Assembly: GCA_010279815.1 (NCBI GenBank)
Contig: QEOQ01000378.1
Span: 745,906 to 809,905, forward strand
Reading direction: 5' to 3'
DNA: 64,000 nucleotides
Origin: Brachionus plicatilis
Lineage: Eukaryota; Rotifera; Eurotatoria; Ploima; Brachionidae
Shown here in pieces: positions 34,205 through 45,819 of the stretch. Each line of letters starts with the position of its first letter. Positions within the stretch are counted from its first letter, which is position 1. The position numbers and the translations under genes are program-made. The notes under the pieces were generated by a model. It saw nothing but the letters and a program-made list of their open reading frames with translations. It was not told the origin of the DNA and did not search any database.

Positions 34205-35392
34205 CTCTTTTATTTCTATCCTTGAATTCGAAGAGGAATTTATCAGCTTTAATTTAAAGAAAAATCACTAAGACTATTGGATTCTAATGAAGCTATAGGA
34301 CTTGAAATCTAAATGAATAACTCCTGTTTATGGCATCAAAAAATTTAGGAAATTTATTTGCAGAAACTAATTGAAGATTCTAAATTCTATAATTGCAAAT
34401 ACAGTTTACAATATCAAAATTGTAAAAGGAAAACAGTCTTGATCATTTTTTTTTATTTTAGTACAATGATAGTAAAATTTTCAAAATTATATAAAAAAAA
34501 TTTTAAATAAACGATGACAAATAAACAGTTATTTTATTTTTAATTTTGTTTTTTTATCATAGTATTCTAATTCTTATTTAATTTTTTAAATGACAATATA
34601 TTCAAATGACTTAAGTGTAAAATTTAATCAAAAAAAGCATAAACAGTATTTAACAACAATTTTTTTTGATAAAAGTAGCACCTTTCTAGAGCTGAAATTG
34701 AAAAAAAAACTAATAAGCTATGAAATGTTTTTTTTAATTATAAAATGAGAAGAATTATAAATCGAGTTTCCCAATTTTCTACATCAAGATCATATCCAAA
34801 ATGTATTAAATTTTTGAAATTTGTATATTGTAATGTGTAAATTATGGAATAAAAATAATTTTTTTTTCTTTAATTTATTTCATATTAAATATATGAAAAT
34901 TAAAAAAGTTAATACCAAAATATTTATAATAAACCTTATTGAATAAATTGTATTTTTGCTTTAGAAAAAATTGAAAAATAAAATATAAAGAGGAAAAATA
35001 ATTCCGATTAAGTTTTTATAAAGTTTCCAAAATATTTTGGCATCTTTTGAGTTGCAAGGTTCTTTTACATCGAGACAAAGATCTAAAAAAAATTAAAAAA
35101 ATTTTTTTTTAAAGACTTTTTAATTTACAAATCAATGTTCAAGCCATTTTTATAATTAAATTTAAAAATCATGAAACAATTAGTGAATTTTCCAAAGATA
35201 TAAAAATTCATTTAAAATTTTTGTGACCAATTTGCATGCTTCGTAATTGCTTCTAAATTAGTTTTAAATTAAATCTATTCTGTAGACATTTTTTGCACTT
35301 TTAACATAATTAAAAATTAAAATTAAATAAATATTTTTATCTTTTTATTTATTTTTGTAAATGTTAATTAAAAATATATTACATAAAATGTA
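34205..35392. other. AT-rich intergenic region
   Basis: Nothing recognisable. It separates the kinase (+) from the convergent small ORF at 35393-35776 (-). Confidence 0.4.
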
Positions 35393-35776
35393 TTATTCAT
35401 CATTGACTATTTCATTTAGATTCTCGAGCTCCAAAGTGCGTCTAAGGTTTTTAGAATTTTCAGATGATTGACTATCTTGAATTTCGGTGGTCAAATTTTC
35501 GACTTCATTAGACCGATGCAATTTGAAGTTAGTCGGATCGGTGCTGGTTTTATCATTGTGCAGGTTGGATAAATCGTTGCCGTAGCTAAGATTGTGACTA
35601 TTGACCAGTAGAGAACGGGTATTTGCGGGGTTGACTGTGGGCAAAGTGTGTTTGTTTATGAGAGAATTGGACCGGAGCAGATGAGGGTCGGACACTGGCT
35701 CTTTCTCATGCATTTCACTCGAGTAGGTGTGTTGTTTTTTGAACACTTTCACCTCTGAATCACCTGATGATGACAT
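35393..35776 (-). CDS. 127-aa hydrophilic Ser/Asn-rich protein, unknown
   Basis: Complete ORF from ATG 35776 to a stop at 35393, clearly richer in G+C than its surroundings, as real exons here tend to be. It is hydrophilic and low in aromatics, rich in Ser, Asn, Glu and Leu (MSSSGDSEVKVFKKQ, HLLRSNSLINKHTLP, NLRRTLELENLNEIVNDE). There is no signal peptide, membrane segment or recognised domain, and it is probably disordered. TTTTAG lies 9 bases before the ATG, so this may be the first coding exon after a 5' intron or leader acceptor. It could also be one exon of a larger gene. Confidence 0.5.
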   Translation of the reverse strand: MSSSGDSEVKVFKKQHTYSSEMHEKEPVSDPHLLRSNSLINKHTLPTVNPANTRSLLVNSHNLSYGNDLSNLHNDKTSTDPTNFKLHRSNEVENLTTEIQDSQSSENSKNLRRTLELENLNEIVNDE

Positions 35777-37360
35777 ATTTTAAATCTAAAATTTTAAAAA
35801 TTAAAAAAAAAATCATAAATTATAAATGCAAAATGGTTTTAATTATTTTCCAAGTTTATACAACAACAAAAAGAAAAAAAGTTCGAAATTATTTTTTAGA
35901 ACTAAACTTTTTTCTATCTACTAGTTTATTGTTCGCATTGGCAATCAATTCTAATCTGAAGATTAGATATAATATAAAATAAAATATCAATCAAATTATG
36001 ATCGGCACTTAATTGGCAGATAATTTAACATTAATCGCATTTTTGAAATTGCTGAAACTCTACAAATAAACATTTCTCATTTTTTTTCAGATTTTCTTTG
36101 GAATTGTTTTAATTGAAATAAAAAAGAATTTTTACTTCAAATTTTAGATAAGTTTATCCAAATAATAATTTTGAAAAATTACGTAATTTATCTAAACAAA
36201 AAAAAAATTTGATTATATTATTATTGTGTTTAATTAGAGAGGTTAATTTGGTCCCATTTTTAAATTCACCATTTTAACCAGTCTGTCGAATTTTACAAAA
36301 AAATTTGATAACAAAATAATTCCATTAAATGTCACTGGAGTTTAGATGAGAAAAAATTCGAAAAATTTTATTTTCGATTACTTAAATTATTTATTATGTA
36401 AAGCAACATAGCCCAAAGTTCGCTAGGACTTTCTTTTTGCGAACACTGCTAAAAAATTAAATTAATTATTATAATTATTCAATTTTTAAATAAAACTTGA
36501 TAAAGAAATTTAACTAGCATAAACATTTTAATAAACGAACATAATTGAGAGTTAATAGAATCTTGGGAAAAAATTGAATTTTTGAATTTCTCTTTTAATA
36601 CTCTCAGTGCATCAATTTTACTTCCGCGAGACAAAAAAAACAATTTTGCTAAAAGGTAAGCTTAATAAAAAAAAAAGAAATCAGCGAAACAGTCTATTAG
36701 TGATTAATATTTAAAAATTTATTTTTGTCATAGAGAAAATGGCACAAAAGAAATCTCGGGATTGATTTTCTATTCTAAATTTGAAAAGTTAGAGAAAATT
36801 TGTCTTTATTTGAATAAAAGTTTAATTTTGTTTTGGATTATTATTTTGACATTGTGACATAATCACAATCTACATATCAAGAGCTAGATTTTCTTATTGG
36901 TCTTAATTAAATAATTCAAGTAATTTTTTAAAATGTATGCTTCATTAGATAAAAAAGAATTAAATAATTAAAAACATTATGTTTAAAATTATTTTCAACA
37001 GTTTTAGATAGTTTAGCATATTTTGATAAAATGGTTGAAAAAACAATTTTCATATTGAGATTAATTTCATATAACCCTGTTGAATTAGTTAATTAAAAAA
37101 TAATTAATTTTTGCTAGATTTTTTAAAATTTTTCGTTTATTTTAGATTTGATTAATTTTTTTTCTTATAAAGCAACAAATGGTATTTTAATTTAGTCGAT
37201 TTTTTATTTTCTTAAATAAATAAACAAATTCGAAAAAAAGATCCAAGTTCAATTTTTCACTTGATTATAAGAAAAAAATTTTTGAAGAGATCAATTCCAT
37301 ATGGTTAAAGAATATTTGCTTTTTAAAAAATTGTTTTATTTTATTAGAAATCTGGGTCTA
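35777..37360. other. AT-rich intergenic region
   Basis: No gene, tRNA or clear repeat identified. Confidence 0.4.
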
Positions 37361-37440
37361 ATTGGTTAGGTGAACCATAGTTAACTTATTTTGAGAACAA
37401 TTCTTGTTCTCAGGTTTTGTTAACTATTGGTTCACCTGAT
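37361..37440. repeat. 80-bp near-perfect hairpin
   Basis: AGGTGAACCATAGTTAAC...TGAGAACAA pairs with TTGTTCTCA...GTTAACTATTGGTTCACCT around a few-base centre. It is the size of a tiny MITE or a hairpin precursor. A microRNA-type role is only speculative. Confidence 0.55.
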
Positions 37441-37744
37441 TTTTTTGCTCACGAAAATAGGATTAGGTTAACAAAATATTTCTAAAATTTCAGACGAACA
37501 CATTTTTACATTAGTAAGAAAACTTAATTCTTGGTTTGAAGCAAACTTGTTTTTAAGTCACAAGTCTTAAGTTGATTGTTTGTTAATAAATCTTATCTTT
37601 ATTCAAAAAATGTGAACACATTATTTATCATATTAATATATTTAATTTCCTCCATTTCTCAAATTTTGTCATTTTACTTATATTTTTTAAAATTACCTTT
37701 AATTTTTTTCAAATTAGGAAAATAATTTTAGACTAAGCGAAATA

Positions 37745-38100
37745 GGCAAAATGTAATTTATTGTACATTTTTATATTTTTACATTTTTACATTTTTGAGA
37801 GAAGAAAAAAAATTCTCAAAATCTAAAAATCTAAAAAAATTTTCATTCAAGAAAAGTAATAAATTAATAAATAATAAATTAATTAATGAATAATAAATTC
37901 GCAATTACTTAAAAAGGAGTTTTAGAAAAATTTTAATGAAAAAACCAAGGATAATATTTTGAAAATCCCTATTAATTAATTGCGAATTTATTATTACTTT
38001 TCTTGAATGAAAATTTTTTTAGATTTTTTGATTTTGAGAATTTTTTTTCTTCTCTTAAAAATGTAAAAATATAAAAATGTACAATAAATTACATTTTGCC
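37745..38100. mobile_element. 356-bp hairpin MITE with perfect 8-bp target duplication
   Basis: Exact 8-bp direct repeat GCGAAATA at 37737-37744 and 38101-38108. Ends are perfect inverted GGCAAAATGTAATTTATTGT, and the pairing continues for about 150 bp (ACATTTTTATATTTTTACAT, GAGAAGAAAAAAAATTCTC, TTTTCATTCAAGAAAAGTAA). An 8-bp duplication fits hAT, P or MULE enzymes. It looks young because duplication and ends are intact. Confidence 0.88.
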
Positions 38101-38108
38101 GCGAAATA

Positions 38109-41100
38109 ATAGCTCACTAAACCCGAGAACAAAATTTTTTTACCTTACCGACTATATCCAGAAATTTTAAAATTTAAATAAATACTTGAGTTTGGTATTG
38201 TGAAGTACAATTGAACAAAAATTCTTCCTTTTTTTGGTAAATTAAAATTAAAGACGATAAAATGTATTTAAAAAATACTGAAATATAGTGCGACATGCTT
38301 TGTTGCACTTTTTTTGCCTAAAACAATATTTTTAAGGTTACAATAGGACAAAAAATTAACATCTTAAAGTTTTAAATTGATTATTGATTTGATTTATTAA
38401 AATGATCAGAAAATTTTAAGTTTTAACACTAAGATATTTCGTAGTTTACATAATTTAAAATAAATGAAACTAAAAATTATTAGAATAGGATTGAGAAGTT
38501 TACATCAACTAAGCTAAATTTAACTACTTATTTGAAAACTGTTAATAAATTTAAATTCGCACATTTTCTTATTGAATTTTATCGAGAAAATTGAAGCGGG
38601 ATGAAAATAAAAAAAAATCTTAAACTTTTTATCAAAATTAAAAAAAAATTGACAACACCATGTTAGTAAAAAATACCCATTTTTACAAAATTTCCTTGTA
38701 TACACAAAGTGCAGTCATTATTAAAAAAATCATAAAATTTTAACATCGTTAAAAATTTGCTTTTCACGTTAATAAAAAAATCAATCAAATTTAACTACCG
38801 AATTGAAAGTAACCACAAAAACGTAATGAAAACTTGATTTAAACTTGTTCTCGTTTTTTTTATATATTTCATCAGACATTTCTACCCAACCTTAACTAAA
38901 AATATTCTTTCAAAAAAAATAATAAAAAATATATTATTTTTTTCTGTTTAATTTTTTAAATAAAAAACATTTGGCAATAAATAAAATTTTATTACCCAAT
39001 ATTTTAACCTCAACAAACCATGCTTTTTTTCATAAAATTCAATTCAATATAAAACAAGATTCCAGAAAACAGTTGGATTTATTATTAAAAAAAAAATATT
39101 CAATTTATTTTTGCTAATATGACTTATATTAAAATTAAAAAAACTTTAATTCAAATTCTTAGATATAGCTAATATCCTATTTAAATTTAAAATCTCTACT
39201 TTTTCTCACTTTGGAAAATACAGATTATTTTTAAAAAAAAATAAAATAAAAATATTAAATTACTTTAAAAAGTTTAAAAAAATTTATAATTTATAAAATT
39301 AATATAAATTTGAATTCAAATTAATTTTTTTTTTAAGTTAAACACAAATAAAAATTTTTTTTAAACTCTAGCCCAAATTTATTAATTTATTTAATAAAGA
39401 CTAAATTTTAAATCTTATTTTTTTACAAAATTAACCAAAATAATTAAAGTATTATATTTTCATTACTAGATAGATCGCAAAGCTTAAGTATAGAATAATG
39501 AAAGAAAGTAAAATTTAATTTTTATTGTTTTTTTTTTATCAAAAAATTGAAATTATGCTTCTTATAATATACAGAAAAAATAAACTAAACACATTTTATG
39601 TAATTTAAACGGATTTATCTTAAAATATTTAAAACAAAAATTAAGTAAATTGTGCGTAAATAAAGTGAAAAATAAAAAATATGTGTGCTTAAATAAATTA
39701 GGTATTTTAAACACGCAAATGCTATTTTACCTAACAAATTTAAGATAATAATAATTTGCTTCTAATTGTGGTTACTTCTATTCTATTTATAGTTACTTCT
39801 TTTATGGGAAATAAGGGAGTAAGGCAATGGTTCAGAGCAAATTTATAATCTGATTTATTTATACTGTTTTCTTTTCCGAATTATTATTTTAAGAAAAACG
39901 TGTCAAAAATTTAAATGGCAAAAATAAAGATTGATTTAAAGTTTATACAGAATTGAGAAATCTTAAGTAAAAATATGATATATCATTAGGTATTGTATCT
40001 TCAAAAACTAATTAATTAATTTTATATTTTTTGAAAATTTCTCATTATAAAATATAATTTATGACGAAAAAAATTGATTATTTCATTTTATCTATTCTTT
40101 GCTTTTTCTCTTGTTTTTAAAATGGAATTAAAAAGAAATAATTACAAAAATATAATTAAATATATTAAATTTATTGTTCCTTTAGTTCTATTTTAAGTTT
40201 CTTTTGATATTATTTTTCAGCCAAGAGAATAAAAATTATAAAGTTGCTAATAATATGATGTTAAAGGAACCAACTTTTAAAAAAATTTATAAAGCAATAA
40301 AAAAAATCAGAAAATAAAAGATTTAACTTATTACAATAGGCTGTCATATTTTCTTTAACTATTTATTTGAGAAAATTGATTTTCAACATATTTCTATAGT
40401 TTCTTTTAACTATAATTTTTTATCGTTTTTTCATTTAATTTTATTTTAATTCTTTCACAGATTTAATTTAAAGACTTAACCATGTCCCTAAATATCTAAT
40501 AAAATCAAAAAGTTGATTCGCGACTTTAACTAGCATTGTGATGAATTTTTTTATTTATTATTTCAATAAAAGCCTCGGGATGATATAAAAAAATATAATA
40601 AACAGAAATAAAACAAGAAGAAAATACAAGTAAAAAAGAATTCAATTACAAAAAAAAACATTTAAAAATTTAATTTTTAAATGTAAATTTTTTTATTATT
40701 TTTCAAATATTATTCCATTTTCTGTCCTTTGCTCATTTAATTTTTTTTCCAATCTTTTTAAATCGAACAAATCAATCGTGATTCAATTGTAGATGGATTG
40801 ATTAGTTGTCAATGGCTATTGGACTTAGAGCTAAATTATTCTTTTTTGTTTTTCTTTTTGGAATTCTTTGTTGAGGAAAAATTTTATTGATTCAACAATA
40901 TTATTTTTCTGATCTTCTTATTTTGGTGAATTATGGATTAGTCTTTTAAGCTTAATAATCGAAACTAATTGATTTATTTTGAATGTTGATATTATTTTAA
41001 ACACAGAAAAGGGGAATAAAAAATCACGCCGAGGATTTGTAAAAGTTTCCTTGTATTTTGGAAATGAAGTCCTATTTTTGTCTGACGGAATCTTAATTAA

Positions 41101-42438
41101 GTCTTTGTTATACTAAATCATTCATTTACCTTTAAATTTTTTCCTCAAATCTTCAATTTTGAATTTATCTTTTATATATGATTATGCTAATATCGAATTT
41201 CTCCAAAACACGAACCTAAACATAGCATTTTATTGATGATCAAATTTTTTACATTAACCAAATTAAATTTTCAAAATATTCCAAAATCCTTAATTCTTTC
41301 TGTTTAAAAAATATTTTTGGAACAAGAGTGGAGGGTATTTTCGAGTGGCTATGGCTCTCTATTCAGCGACGATGTTCGTAAACTTTTGATAAGATAAAAA
41401 TTATTTTTTTTAAATTTTAAAAATAAGAAAACAGTTTTGGAAAGTGACAAAAAATTTCTTAGTTCAAAAAACATCGCTAACTGTAAAATAACTACGATGG
41501 CTTGATGCAAACAAAAAAATTGAATTTTTATTTAATTAAAAAAATTAAATATCAACTGCTTTATAAAGTTATGTCTTCAGCATTATTATTTCAGGTTTCT
41601 TGTCTGATTAGCAATCTACCAAAATCAACTTCCTGTTTTCCAATATTGCTGAATAGATGTTTGCAGTTTAAATAAGCTATTTGATAAAATTTAGATCAGC
41701 GTTATTGAAAAATTTAATCAAAAGTGAGTCTATTTAAACGATTACTCAACAAAAAATTGAGCCTAGACAAGATATAATTAAAGATTTTAATTGAAAATAA
41801 TAGACGATAAGAATGTTTTAAACTATAGTTAAATTTTCATTTTATATTTATCAAAATTAAGTAGCTTTTAACTGAGTGATTAAAAGCTCTTAAATTTAAT
41901 AATTTACTGTAGTTTAAAACACTAAAGCAATAAGTAGTGAGAAATTATTAAAAATATTAAAATTATAAATTTTAAATTGAAGTTAAAATGTTACTAAATT
42001 ATCCACTCAATTAATTTTGAGTATCAATTTTTTGACAACCTAATTAAAAAATTTATTGATCGTTATTATTCAAATAATAATTAAAGATAAATCAAATTTG
42101 ATGATTTGGATATAATTTTTACTGTTTTAAATTAAAATGTCTTAGAGGCTTAATTAGCATTTTTTATATCTTATATAAAACTGAATTTAAAAAACCCTTT
42201 GGTTTGTTCTTAATAGATTAATCAGTAATTCTTTAAAAAAAATTAAAAATTCAAAAGAATAAATAATAAAATCTAGTAAAAAAAAATATTTTGTAATAAA
42301 AAATTTAAAATTAGGTTGATTTTTGTTAAATTTTTTTATTACAAACAAACAAAAAAACGAACTTCAAACTGAAAACTTCAGCCTGAAGTTTTACGATTGA
42401 ATTTGAATAACTTGAAAAATTTGAATAACTTTTTACTA
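38109..42438. other. Long gene-free AT-rich stretch
   Basis: Over 4 kb with no supportable coding frame on either strand. Long poly-A/T and simple A/T alternations. A shared CATGCTTTGTTGCACTTTTT motif at 38294-38313 matches 19612-19631. Confidence 0.5.
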
Positions 42439-43165
42439 CAGTCGAGTCTGGATAATACGATGTGTTTAGGCGGAAAAAATGGACATCGTATCAACCAATA
42501 TCGTATTAATCAAATTTGCATGTTAAAGGATGGGACGAAAAAAATTTTTTCTTAAGGAATTATTGTTTATTGAAAAACAAAAAACAGATTAAAAAGAAAA
42601 ATATTTATCAATTTTACTTTGAAAAGACTAATCGACCCTACAAAATTGATCCTTTTTTTTTATTTTAGAGATTATTTTTATTAAAATCATTCGAAATTTC
42701 AAGTTTTTCGTATAAAGACAAAGGTTTTCTTTTAATTTGAGTGGACATTTTTCGTTTACATATATATGTATTATTTATTTTATTTTCATTTATTTGTTAA
42801 ATCTCTATCGACCTAATGCTCCTTCAGAATAGAAAAAAATAAATAAAAATAAAAGTTAAAAACTGTATGTTGAAAAAGAAAGACAAAAAAAGATACAGTA
42901 CTTGAGAAAGTCTAATTTACAGTTTAAAATTATGGTAATTATTATTCATTTTTTGTTAATTGGTCTTCAATTTTTTGTTTAAAAGAACAACATCGTATAT
43001 CATTCTGAATAAACCTATCGTTTAATTAGATATCGTATTAAAGAAACATCGTATTAACGAAGAAATTTAACATGTTATTATATTGGGGAATGTAAATTAT
43101 GAAAAAAAATATCGTTATAAAGCGAATATCGTATTAATCAGCATCGTTATAACGAGACTCGACTG
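42439..43165. mobile_element. pogo/Tigger-like MITE with TA duplication
   Basis: Ends CAGTCGAGTCTGGATAATAC and, inverted, CAGTCGAGTCTCGTTATAAC are flanked by TA (42437-42438 and 43166-43167). Terminal CAGTxGAGTCTCG and TA targets are typical of pogo-type Tc1/mariner elements. Interior CATCGTATTAA/TTAATACGA motifs repeat near both ends. It contains a copy of the dispersed CCTAATGCTCCTTCAGA repeat (about 42813), so it is itself composite. Noncoding, 727 bp. Confidence 0.85.
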
Positions 43166-43167
43166 TA

Positions 43168-44032
43168 TAAGGAATAATTTAGTTCTGTAATATGCAACTT
43201 TGCTTTATCCAAAAATAAATGTCTGCAAAAACTCTGCAATGTACTTGCACAGTTGATTAGAATACTTTTTAATGGCGAGAAAAATGCAGAAAATCGCAGA
43301 GTTTTTTGCAGACTTGTTTTACTGCATTAAACAAATTTACTTATAATTAATCATTTTATAGGACTAAATTATTTCTTTTAGTTATTCAAGTTTTTCTGAA
43401 TTGAAAAGATCGATTTGAAACGAACATCACAGTCCCTTAAATTATTTAATTATTAACAATTATAATTTGTTTATTACAAGCAATATTAATTAAGGAGTAA
43501 TTACAATTAAAATTTAAAAATAAAAAAAACTTAAAATTTTGGGTTTAAATCTTGTGATTTTGATCGAGAGTATACCTTAAAATTTATCAAAAATTACATT
43601 TTAAAAATGAGAAACAGCCAAATTATTCTCTGTGTAAAATGCAATAAAATTAACAAATTAATTTTTAAAATCATCTAGAAATTATCAGTGATAAACAGGA
43701 TTAAAAAGATAGGACTGTGAAGTTTTTTAATTCCGTCATTTGAATTCAGAAAGACTCGAATAACTTTTTTACTTCAAGGAATAATTATCCGAAAATATAT
43801 GTCTGCAAAAACTTTCCAAAAATAAGTTTTCCATTTAATTATCAGAAAATAAAAGATAAATTTTTTAAATAATCTTTAGAAATTGTTGAAAAAAATTAAA
43901 CTTTGAAAAACAATGTAATTCCGTCCAAATTTCTTCCCTGAAAAATATTTAACTGGTTTTGAGTAAGTTATCAAAAAAGGCTTTAAAAACACCAACAACA
44001 TAAACTTTTAAGAAAAATTGATTCAAATTGAG
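43168..44032. other. AT-rich, with degenerate TCTGCAAA-type MITE interior
   Basis: 43195-43320 holds TATGCAACTTTGC, TGTCTGCAAAAACTCTGCAA and CAGAGTTTTTTGCAGACTTG, a degenerate relative of the GGCATTGTG hairpin family. No gene is seen. Confidence 0.4.
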
Positions 44033-44040
44033 CTTAAGAT

Positions 44041-45051
44041 TAGTTTTGGGCGGCGGCCAACTTTGGCCGGCCGGTCTACAGTCGGACTTGAACGGCAAGT
44101 TGGCCGGCCAGTATAAACGGCCTATTTTGGCCGTGAATTTAACGGCCGCATTTTAGACCGTCCGTGAATTGGCCGGCCGTCTGTGGACCGTTTTTAAAAA
44201 GGCCGACCTTTCCAGGGCCGGCCAGCTGACGGACCGACCGTGTGGTGGCCGGCCAACTGAAAGGCCGTTAAACGGCCGACCGTGTGCAGATCGGCCGGCC
44301 ACAAAACGGTCCAAAAAAAAATTTTACTTGAATTTTTTTAAAAAAAAAAATTTAAAGGTATTAAAAGTAGAATTTATTTTTTATCAAAAAATTTGGATCA
44401 GGTAATTTTTAATTATTAACCCCAAATTTTTTCGATATTTTTCAAAAATCGTCAAATTTTATATATAAATTTTTAATTCGGTATTTTAAATGGTTTTTTT
44501 ATAAAAACGATTTCATTAAAAAAAATTAAATTTATAAAAATCGATGATGAAAATCTAATAAGTTCTAATGTTTATTTCTTTAAAACTTTTAATTTTTTAT
44601 TAATGCCTTTAAATTTTTTTAAACATCTAAGTAAAATTTTTTTTTTGGATCGTTTTGTGGCCGGTCGGTCTGCACACGGTCGGCCGTTTAACGGCCTTTC
44701 AGTTGGCCGGCCACCACACGGTCGGTTTTTATTTTGGCCGATAGTTGGCCGGCCACCTCACGGTTTTCTAAAATTTGGCCGGCCATTTCACGTCCGTTCC
44801 TCAGTTGGCCGGCCACTTCACGGTCGGTTTTTATTTTGGCCGATAGTCGAACGGCCACCTCACGGTCTTTTAAAATTTGGCCGGCCATTTCACGGTCGGT
44901 CCGTCAGTTGGCCGCGGCCTGGCCGGCCAGTCACGGTCATTGGCCGTTAAATGAACCGGCAGTTTTTTGGCCGCTTGCACAGCCGGCCACGGTCTCGGCC
45001 ATTTTTTTTTTCTGGCCGGCCACGTGGCCTCTCGACCGGCCCCCAACACTA
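44041..45051. mobile_element. GC-rich hAT MITE with GGCCGGCC subterminal repeats
   Basis: Terminal inverted repeats TAGTTTTGGGCGGC and (inverted) TAGTGTTGGGGGCC are flanked by 8-bp CTTAAGAT (44033-44040) and CTTGAGAT (45052-45059), one mismatch. This is the hAT signature (TAGTGTTGG ends, 8-bp duplication). Within about 270 bp of the left end and 400 bp of the right end, GGCCGGCC and CACGGTCGG-type motifs recur dozens of times in inverted order. The middle (44310-44650) is ordinary AT-rich sequence. The short ORFs here are repeat artefacts. It is by far the most GC-rich noncoding DNA of the window. Confidence 0.88.
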
Positions 45052-45642
45052 CTTGAGATTGACTTAATACTACAAATACCAGCGACCTGGTTTTGACGGT
45101 TGATTTGATTTTAAATTTTTTCTTTATTTAGGTCTAATAGTAATAGTGAGTAAAATTAATTTGACACTTAAATGATAAAATTTTTTTGTTTTAATTTTAA
45201 ATTTAAAAATTTTACATAAAAATTCTTTAAACTTAAATTATTTTGATATTTATTTTAATTTTTTTTAACAATAAATGGATTGATATTGAAACTGATATTT
45301 TTTATCAATTTTAAAAATTAAACTTTTTTTATTTTGTCCAATTATATTGATTAATTATCAATTTATTTGTTCTCGATTGAAGAAAACTTAGGAAAATAAA
45401 AATTTTAAAAATATAGTTAAATAAAAATTAGACTGTTCCTTTGTTTTTTAACTTAGACATATTATCATCAAAAACTTTTATCGTTTATTAATGATACAAT
45501 AAATTAATTAAATTAAAAAATATCAATTATTAATTTAATTTGATGTAAATTCCTTTTAACAGATATAAAAAAATTAAAAAAACTGATTATTTGATAAAAT
45601 AGTGGCTGGTTAATCTAATTTTAATCAAAATTAGATAAAATT

Positions 45643-45819
45643 ATGTATCATTGGGGAAATGACTGTGCTCTAAACACAGAATACGCTATCACCCTAACCA
45701 ACTGGGGCATTGGACCCGAAGTCCTCATCCCTCTTAACATCGAGCCAAATACCAAAAGCCAACCAGTTCTCCACGACACTCTTCTTCCTTTTCAACCATT
45801 ATTATCATCTTTTAATTAA
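45643..45819 (+). CDS. 58-aa ORF with C-ending codons, unknown
   Basis: ATG at 45643, stop at 45817. Reads MYHWGNDCALNTEYAIT, LTNWGIGPEVLIPLNIEP, NTKSQPVLHDTLLPFQPL. The C/G-ending codons (ACC, AAC, GGC, CCC, GTC, CTC, ATC) contrast with the AT-rich surroundings and suggest a genuine coding origin, either a small gene, an exon, or a transposon piece. No family recognised. The following 45860-45935 is also GC-richer (ATGGGATCCTGTTTCCCAT palindrome) without a frame. Confidence 0.35.
   Translation: MYHWGNDCALNTEYAITLTNWGIGPEVLIPLNIEPNTKSQPVLHDTLLPFQPLLSSFN

Noticed and set aside
44169..45096. Several overlapping ORFs on both strands (66-120 aa) rich in Arg, Pro, Gly
   Set aside because: They are translations of the GGCCGGCC-type subterminal repeats of the hAT MITE. 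They overlap on both strands and have no domain.
45660..45730. Possible tRNA-like sequence on the minus strand (TGCCCCAGTTGGTTAGGG)
   Set aside because: No downstream B box, no acceptor stem pairing, and the region reads as an ORF on the plus strand.
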